From Clostridium_AD sp050717515 (GTDB lineage Bacteria; Bacillota; Clostridia; Clostridiales; Clostridiaceae): a DNA stretch of 64,000 nt. The translations under genes were made by a program, and so were the position numbers. A model generated the notes under the pieces. The model was not told the origin of the DNA, did no database searches, and saw only the letters and a list, made by a program, of their open reading frames with translations. The stretch lies in assembly GCF_050717515.1 (NCBI RefSeq), contig NZ_JBOITL010000035.1, positions 1 through 64,000 of the forward strand, read 5' to 3'. Numbering within the stretch: the first letter of the stretch is position 1; every line of letters begins with the position of its first letter. This document shows positions 61,049 to 64,000 of this stretch, piece after piece.

Positions 61049-61654
61049 CTAATCTAAATGTGAAATATCCGCCTCTAAAATAATCTCAATTTTCTTATCT
61101 CCCACGACCAGTACTGTTAAGCATGTATCATACATAAAGGGTTTACTCCAAAAATCCTCAATAGAATAATTTTTGATTATTGAATAGATTGCCTTTATTA
61201 CAGCTGTATGGGTTACTATTAATATATTTTCACCAGTAGTATTATTTATAATATCATATAATGCCTTTTTTACCCTGTGAATCAATTCTTGGAAGCTTTC
61301 ACCCTCTATAGGTTCATATAAGTGAGGCTTGTTCCAAAAATTAAACTGCTGGGTAGGATATAGTTCTTTTACTTTTTCATGGTCCATGCCTTCCCATATA
61401 CCAAATCCCATTTCTTTTAAATCTTCAATTTTAATTATCTCAGTATTCTTATTTCCTCGAATGTATTTTGCTGTGTCAAAGGCTCTCCCCAGTGGACTGC
61501 AATAAATATAATCAAAATCTATAGCTTGCAAACTCTCACCTAGCTTTTTAGCGTTGTCAACACCTATTTCAGTTAAATTTGAATCTTGCCAGCCCTGCAT
61601 CCTGCCTTCTTTATTCCACTCCGTTGCTCCATGTCTTGTAATATATATTTTCAA
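61049..61654 (-). CDS. Histidine phosphatase family protein (GpmB/CobC-like)
   Basis: A 201-aa phosphatase with the catalytic TRHGATEWN motif at the N-terminus and the second His in VTHTAVIKAI near residue 150. Substrate unknown: family members act on phosphosugars, alpha-ribazole phosphate or nucleotides. Starts with TTG. Heads a run of small catabolic or salvage-type genes on the same strand. Confidence 0.88.
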   Translation of the reverse strand: MKIYITRHGATEWNKEGRMQGWQDSNLTEIGVDNAKKLGESLQAIDFDYIYCSPLGRAFDTAKYIRGNKNTEIIKIEDLKEMGFGIWEGMDHEKVKELYPTQQFNFWNKPHLYEPIEGESFQELIHRVKKALYDIINNTTGENILIVTHTAVIKAIYSIIKNYSIEDFWSKPFMYDTCLTVLVVGDKKIEIILEADISHLD

Positions 61655-61706
61655 TTTTCATCCATCCCCTAACTATAATAAAATAATATTGAATATCAAA
61701 TATTTA

Positions 61707-62231
61707 TTATATGTTGCTACTGTTTAAAAAACATTCGGCACTCTTTAGAAACATTAAATCTCTACTCTGAATGAATTTCCCAAGATAATTATCTGGTGTA
61801 TCATTTTCAAGAATAGATATAGCTTCATCTAAGGTCACCCATTTTAATTGAAAACCACTATTTGTTTCAACCTCTGTAAATGATGGCTTTTTAATATCTC
61901 CTTTTACCTCAGAATAATAACAATATGATATTTGTAATAATTCATGCCTATCTCTATATTCTATGATTGTACCAATTTCGCCCAAAACATCAATATAAAC
62001 TCCAGCCTCTTCCATTACTTCGCGATTTAAAGCAGTTTTAATGTCTTCCCCTGCTTCAATTCCTCCGCCTGGCAGCTTGTGATAGTTATTCTTTGATACA
62101 AATAATAAGGCTATTTTCTGTGAATCATTTTGTACAATTGATCTTGATGCTCTCCTAAGCTTATATGAAATATCTATGTTTTCATAATCGTAACCAATAT
62201 CTTTTTCATATATTTCTTTTATTAAATCCAT
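61707..62231 (-). CDS. NUDIX hydrolase
   Basis: A 174-aa protein with a complete Nudix box: GGGIEAGEDIKTALNREV followed by MEEAG, the GX5EX7REUXEEXGU pattern. Hydrolyses a nucleoside diphosphate derivative, substrate unknown. GGAGGC precedes the ATG. Confidence 0.9.
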   Translation of the reverse strand: MDLIKEIYEKDIGYDYENIDISYKLRRASRSIVQNDSQKIALLFVSKNNYHKLPGGGIEAGEDIKTALNREVMEEAGVYIDVLGEIGTIIEYRDRHELLQISYCYYSEVKGDIKKPSFTEVETNSGFQLKWVTLDEAISILENDTPDNYLGKFIQSRDLMFLKSAECFLNSSNI

Positions 62232-62435
62232 TGTATATTGCCTCCTTATTTCAATTCATTTTAAATAGGTCATTAAGAATTTTTTTCTCAATTACTAACT
62301 TTCTGCTCTATATTCCCTATTTTAACACACTTTCCGGTTCAAATATATGTCATAATTTTTTCTTACATTGATAGTATTTTAATTATACGAAATATAAATA
62401 TAAGTTAAAATCATTTATAATTTTTATGTATGAAC

Positions 62436-62999
62436 CTATGTTTTATCTTTAAATATTCTTTTTACTCCTGCAAACTTATTATCATCAAAACTCAACTTAT
62501 AAATATCAGGCATACTAAGCTGTTTCCAAAATTCATAGTTGTATTTACTATCAAAAAAATTCATTATTAAAACCATAATATTTCCATGAGTACCAATAAC
62601 AATATTCTTACCATTATACTTACTTAGCACCTTATTTAGTGAAACAACCCCTCTGTTTTGTGCTGCTAGATTTGACTCCCCACCCTCAAAAGCATAATTG
62701 AAATTTTCCCATAATTTAGTTATACCACTTTCAAAATTTTCTACTAAAGCTTCCGCAATTTTTCTTTCCTTAAATCCATCCTCGAGTATTATCTCAGTAC
62801 CAATTTGTTTTGCTATACCTTCAACTGTTTGAATTGACCGGTTATATGGACTTGATAAAACAGTATCTATATTTTCAGTTAACAAAATTGACCTTATTCT
62901 CTCTGCGTCTCTATATCCCCTCTCTGATAAGGGCCGATTTAATTCATCTACAGTATAGCTAGAATGGGCATGCCTTACTAAATATATATTTGTATTCAA
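62436..62999 (-). CDS. Histidine phosphatase family protein (RHA variant)
   Basis: A 187-aa phosphatase with VRHAHSSY, where the usual RHG reads RHA; the second His is in IGTHGNIM. Starts with TTG. Only distantly related to the one at 61049. Substrate unknown. Confidence 0.85.
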   Translation of the reverse strand: MNTNIYLVRHAHSSYTVDELNRPLSERGYRDAERIRSILLTENIDTVLSSPYNRSIQTVEGIAKQIGTEIILEDGFKERKIAEALVENFESGITKLWENFNYAFEGGESNLAAQNRGVVSLNKVLSKYNGKNIVIGTHGNIMVLIMNFFDSKYNYEFWKQLSMPDIYKLSFDDNKFAGVKRIFKDKT

Positions 63000-63100
63000 T
63001 TTTTATTCTACCTCTCACCTATAAATTTTTTTAATGTGGCTACATGCATTGGATAAAATTCATTTTACCTCTCCTAAATCATTTTTATACCCCCTTCATC

Positions 63101-63757
63101 TTAAATACCAATAGTTTCAACTTCTTTTGTTAGCAGGTTTATAATTCGTGTTCTCTTATCTGCTTTTGAAATATAAACAATCTCTCCACTAGCATCAATA
63201 CAATATGATATTGGAATTGACACTCCACAATCTCGGTAGGAACCATCCGAATGGCTTGTTCCTATAATAATAGTTTTATAGGTTATTGCAATATTTTTTG
63301 CTACATTTACCCATTCTTCAAACTGCTCTTCACTGAACATCCCAACACCTATTGGATGTGCTATAAAATCAAGTCTTTCCCCTATACCTTTTAACCCTTC
63401 GATACCTTTTAGTATTTCTCTACAAAGTAAATATCCTATCCTTAATCCATCATTATCAACAACTGATGGGCTATATAGCCCTTCATCCTCTGGAGTCTTT
63501 GCTCTATCTAATACTTTTCGTCCTAAATTATTTATAATTAATGCCCTATCCTTATTTTTACTTCTATATCCTGTTATAATAGTTTTATTGTACTTTTTAG
63601 CAATTTCACAGGCATTTAGTAATGCCTCTTCGTCTACTAAATATCCCTCTGGGTATATAAACATATCAGTATTTGAGTTATCCTTTATTTCGTTTTCAAG
63701 TTGATCTATACTTGTTTCATGAATGGGTTGTCCTACTAAAATTTTAATAATTGCCAC
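63101..63757 (-). CDS. Carbon-nitrogen hydrolase (nitrilase superfamily), short
   Basis: A 218-aa protein. The catalytic triad of the superfamily can be read as Glu in IYPEGYL (about residue 37), Lys in DRAKTPEDEG and Cys in YLLCREI. It is shorter than the common 260-280 aa. It hydrolyses an amide or nitrile, substrate unknown. The GTG at 63757 is only 1-2 nt from AAGGGG, so the exact start is uncertain. Confidence 0.78.
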   Translation of the reverse strand: MAIIKILVGQPIHETSIDQLENEIKDNSNTDMFIYPEGYLVDEEALLNACEIAKKYNKTIITGYRSKNKDRALIINNLGRKVLDRAKTPEDEGLYSPSVVDNDGLRIGYLLCREILKGIEGLKGIGERLDFIAHPIGVGMFSEEQFEEWVNVAKNIAITYKTIIIGTSHSDGSYRDCGVSIPISYCIDASGEIVYISKADKRTRIINLLTKEVETIGI

Positions 63758-63811
63758 GCCCCTTATATATGTATCATGAATTCATGTCATTAAATCATCA
63801 TCTGCGATGCT

Positions 63812-63966
63812 GCAATTAACGACTTCAGAAGGAAATTTACCCCCTTGTAGCGCTCTGGAGTAGATAACAATTCTCAATTGTTATCCCCCACTGAAGTTTT
63901 CTTTTTGTTATAGCATATTCCCCCCCACTTATAGAAGTGGGAGACTTCCTTCTGAAATGTCGTTAA
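63812..63966. mobile_element. Palindromic element resembling an IS200/IS605 end
   Basis: Outer inverted repeat AACGACTTCAGAAGGAA near 63817 with TTCCTTCTGAAATGTCGTT near 63947; inner hairpins GATAACAATT/AATTGTTATC (63863-63885) and CCCACTT/AAGTGGG (about 63927-63943). No transposase is in the window. The GAAGTCTCCCACTT...AAGTGGGGG pattern on the minus strand is typical of TnpB-associated transposon ends. Confidence 0.4.
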
Positions 63967-64000
63967 ACTAGAACAAAGGTTTGTACATTTGTATACTTTC

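Overview
The window is low-GC, AT-rich DNA with strong AGGAGG ribosome-binding sites, and it reads as a chromosome segment of an anaerobic, spore-forming Clostridium-type Firmicute. Supporting signs are a rubrerythrin, a Spo0E-like phosphatase, a T-box on thrS, S-box (SAM-I) riboswitches, CcpA cre-like sites and corrinoid methyltransferases. No rRNA, tRNA, intact transposase, integrase or CRISPR array was seen. The species cannot be fixed from sequence reading alone.

Layout. 0-8 kb: a GGDEF/EAL protein, a membrane-anchored coiled-coil peptide with a NodB polysaccharide deacetylase, thrS with promoter, T-box and terminator, and glnS. 8-15.5 kb: a five-gene corrinoid methyltransferase operon (UroD-type methyltransferase, corrinoid protein, MtaA-like methyltransferase, RACo-type reductive activator, shortened MtaA-like protein) divergent from an NSS-family sodium symporter, so uptake and demethylation of one methylated compound is a reasonable inference. 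15.5-17.7 kb: a gene-poor stretch of hairpins, micro-ORFs and tandem terminators, then a CD3324-like protein and an rsgA GTPase that appears to start at ATT. 17.7-20.2 kb: diguanylate cyclase, EAL-HDOD protein and a Spo0E-like protein.

20.4-26.6 kb: two near-identical RNase J genes flank a small unknown gene and a cation/proton antiporter. The second copy has a small excisionase-type HTH gene in front of it; the first has lost it although the DNA farther upstream is still recognisably duplicated. 27-35 kb: an arsenic resistance island on the minus strand (arsR, ArsP-like permease, thiol-redox proteins, CcdA-like protein, arsC, second arsR, acr3, arsD, arsA). 35-40.7 kb: rubrerythrin, an AGCS symporter with a coupled 17-codon upstream ORF, and metNIQ behind two consecutive SAM-I riboswitches.

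40.7-59.7 kb: a carbohydrate locus that fits depolymerisation of high-mannose N-glycans: lipoprotein GH85 endo-beta-N-acetylglucosaminidase, two ROK kinases, GH1 glycosidase, ABC importer without its ATPase, GH38 alpha-mannosidase, YesMN two-component system, YesL-like protein and GH125 exo-alpha-mannosidase. Three cre-like sites and a 27-bp element shared by two promoters tie it together. 60-64 kb: an L,D-transpeptidase-like gene behind a TAA microsatellite, two histidine phosphatases, a NUDIX hydrolase, a nitrilase-family protein, and a palindromic element at the right end that resembles an IS200/IS605-type end.

The least-explained parts are the 15.5-16.3 kb leader region, the split RNase J duplication, the methyltransferase operon (MtaA-like proteins in a lineage not known to make coenzyme M), and the dispersed short palindromes.
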